A stretch of DNA of 5,018 bases from JASHVB01 sp049522565 (GTDB lineage Bacteria > Pseudomonadota > Alphaproteobacteria > Acetobacterales > Acetobacteraceae). Positions within the stretch are counted from its first letter, which is position 1. The number at the start of each line of letters is the position of its first letter. Shown here in pieces: positions 4,488 to 5,018 of the stretch. The stretch is from the NCBI GenBank assembly GCA_049522565.1, contig JBEKNT010000475.1:1-5018 (forward strand). Reading direction: 5' to 3'. The notes under the pieces were generated by a model. It did no database searches, was not told where the DNA came from, and worked only from the letters and a program-made list of their open reading frames with translations. The translations under genes were made by a program, and so were the position numbers.

Positions 4488-5018
4488 ACAGCACGAAATT
4501 CAAACGATGGCTAGCAGCGGACGCAATCAGGTATCTTCAAGATATGCCGGTTTGGTGGCGGCACGTTTTGAACGAACAGTACGAGACTCCCAGCGGGGAA
4601 AAGCGGCCGCTCCTGATTGCCTTGCGCGACGGCAAGCTCGATGCGTACGCCGGTGGCCACCGGGTACTTCGGATTGGATTTAAGAAGACCGAAGTTGGAG
4701 TCGTTCCCCGCTGTAAGTTACACTGGAAATTCGCTGAGAAGTCGGAGGCGAAAGGGGCCGATGTCCCCGTTGAACCCGACGAGATAATCGAGAACTTACA
4801 AAAATGGATCAAAACCGCCCTTTCCCACGCTCCAAACAAGGAGAAACATGGTGTCGCCGCCATCGTGCATCGCCATGCCAACGTAATAGACGTAGAAATG
4901 GCTCTCCCGCGAGATAACACGATACAAACATGCGACTCCACGGGCGCACCACGGATGGATATAGTGGCTCTAGAGGGCGGCGCTTCAGTGTCAAGAATTA
5001 ATCTGGCGTTCTATGAAG
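4472..5018 (+). CDS. Unrecognised protein, possible PD-(D/E)XK nuclease, partial at right edge
   Basis: The frame is open for 182 codons from the ATG at 4472 to the window end and continues beyond it. I do not recognise the family by name. Visible parts are an N-terminal stretch with aromatic residues (FKRWLAADAIRYLQDMPVWW), then PLLIALRDGKLDAYAGGHRV (46-65), which reads like a small beta sheet with a turn, a helical segment (101-118), and a strand region HGVAAIVHRHANVIDVEMAL (126-145). Near the edge come RMDIVALE (161-168) and INLAFYE (176-182). D163 and E182 are spaced like the D...ExK pair of PD-(D/E)XK nucleases, and the next base (g) fits an Ala codon as in EAK, but the Lys is off the window. 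AT-rich codons such as ATA, TTA, CTA and AAA are common, unlike pyrC and plsY, which suggests transfer. It overlaps the MBL nuclease gene by 16 nt. Confidence 0.75.
   Translation, partial: MVGDINSTKFKRWLAADAIRYLQDMPVWWRHVLNEQYETPSGEKRPLLIALRDGKLDAYAGGHRVLRIGFKKTEVGVVPRCKLHWKFAEKSEAKGADVPVEPDEIIENLQKWIKTALSHAPNKEKHGVAAIVHRHANVIDVEMALPRDNTIQTCDSTGAPRMDIVALEGGASVSRINLAFYE

Noticed and set aside
4537..4941. Minus-strand frame of 134 codons under the last gene
   Set aside because: The forward frame is open for the full stretch with a strong ribosome binding site and folded-protein features; the reverse product is Ser/Arg-rich without recognisable motifs.

Overview
The window looks like part of a GC-rich alphaproteobacterial chromosome. 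I lean towards Acetobacteraceae/Rhodospirillales because a pyrC-type gene followed by plsY is a familiar order there, and because two repeat types common in alphaproteobacterial genomes are present. This placement is inference from gene order, base composition and repeats; no marker gene settles it.

Layout, left to right. Bases 1-77 hold a C/G-rich palindromic repeat with a perfect 30-bp inverted repeat, placed just before a pyrC-like gene (99-1385, +). The encoded protein keeps the dihydroorotase fold signatures but has lost the His-x-His metal motif and several substrate residues. It is therefore better read as a non-catalytic PyrC'/PyrX-type partner of aspartate transcarbamoylase, whose gene is probably just off the left edge. 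A convergent palindrome (1383-1449) contains the stop codons of both pyrC and the opposing gene. Next, on the minus strand, is a complete type II toxin-antitoxin module: a Phd/YefM-family antitoxin (2213-1890) overlapping by 4 nt a VapC-like PIN-domain toxin (1893-1447). It has a clear promoter and a 17-bp operator-like palindrome. A second dispersed repeat (about 2335-2367) lies between the module and plsY (2397-2993, +), the acyl-phosphate glycerol-3-phosphate acyltransferase of phospholipid synthesis. The module thus appears to interrupt a housekeeping pyrC-plsY neighbourhood.

After a 237-bp gap the content changes. A TTG-started gene (3231-4487, +) encodes a metallo-beta-lactamase/beta-CASP nuclease related to RNase J and CPSF-type enzymes. 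It overlaps by 16 nt a second open frame (4472 to the right edge, +) that has its own strong ribosome binding site. That second protein is unfamiliar, but its last visible residues fit a PD-(D/E)XK nuclease active site. Base composition falls across this pair, most of all in the second gene, which fits horizontally acquired DNA. The coupled pair is the best candidate here for an undescribed, possibly nucleic-acid-directed, accessory system; the window ends before its second gene is complete.
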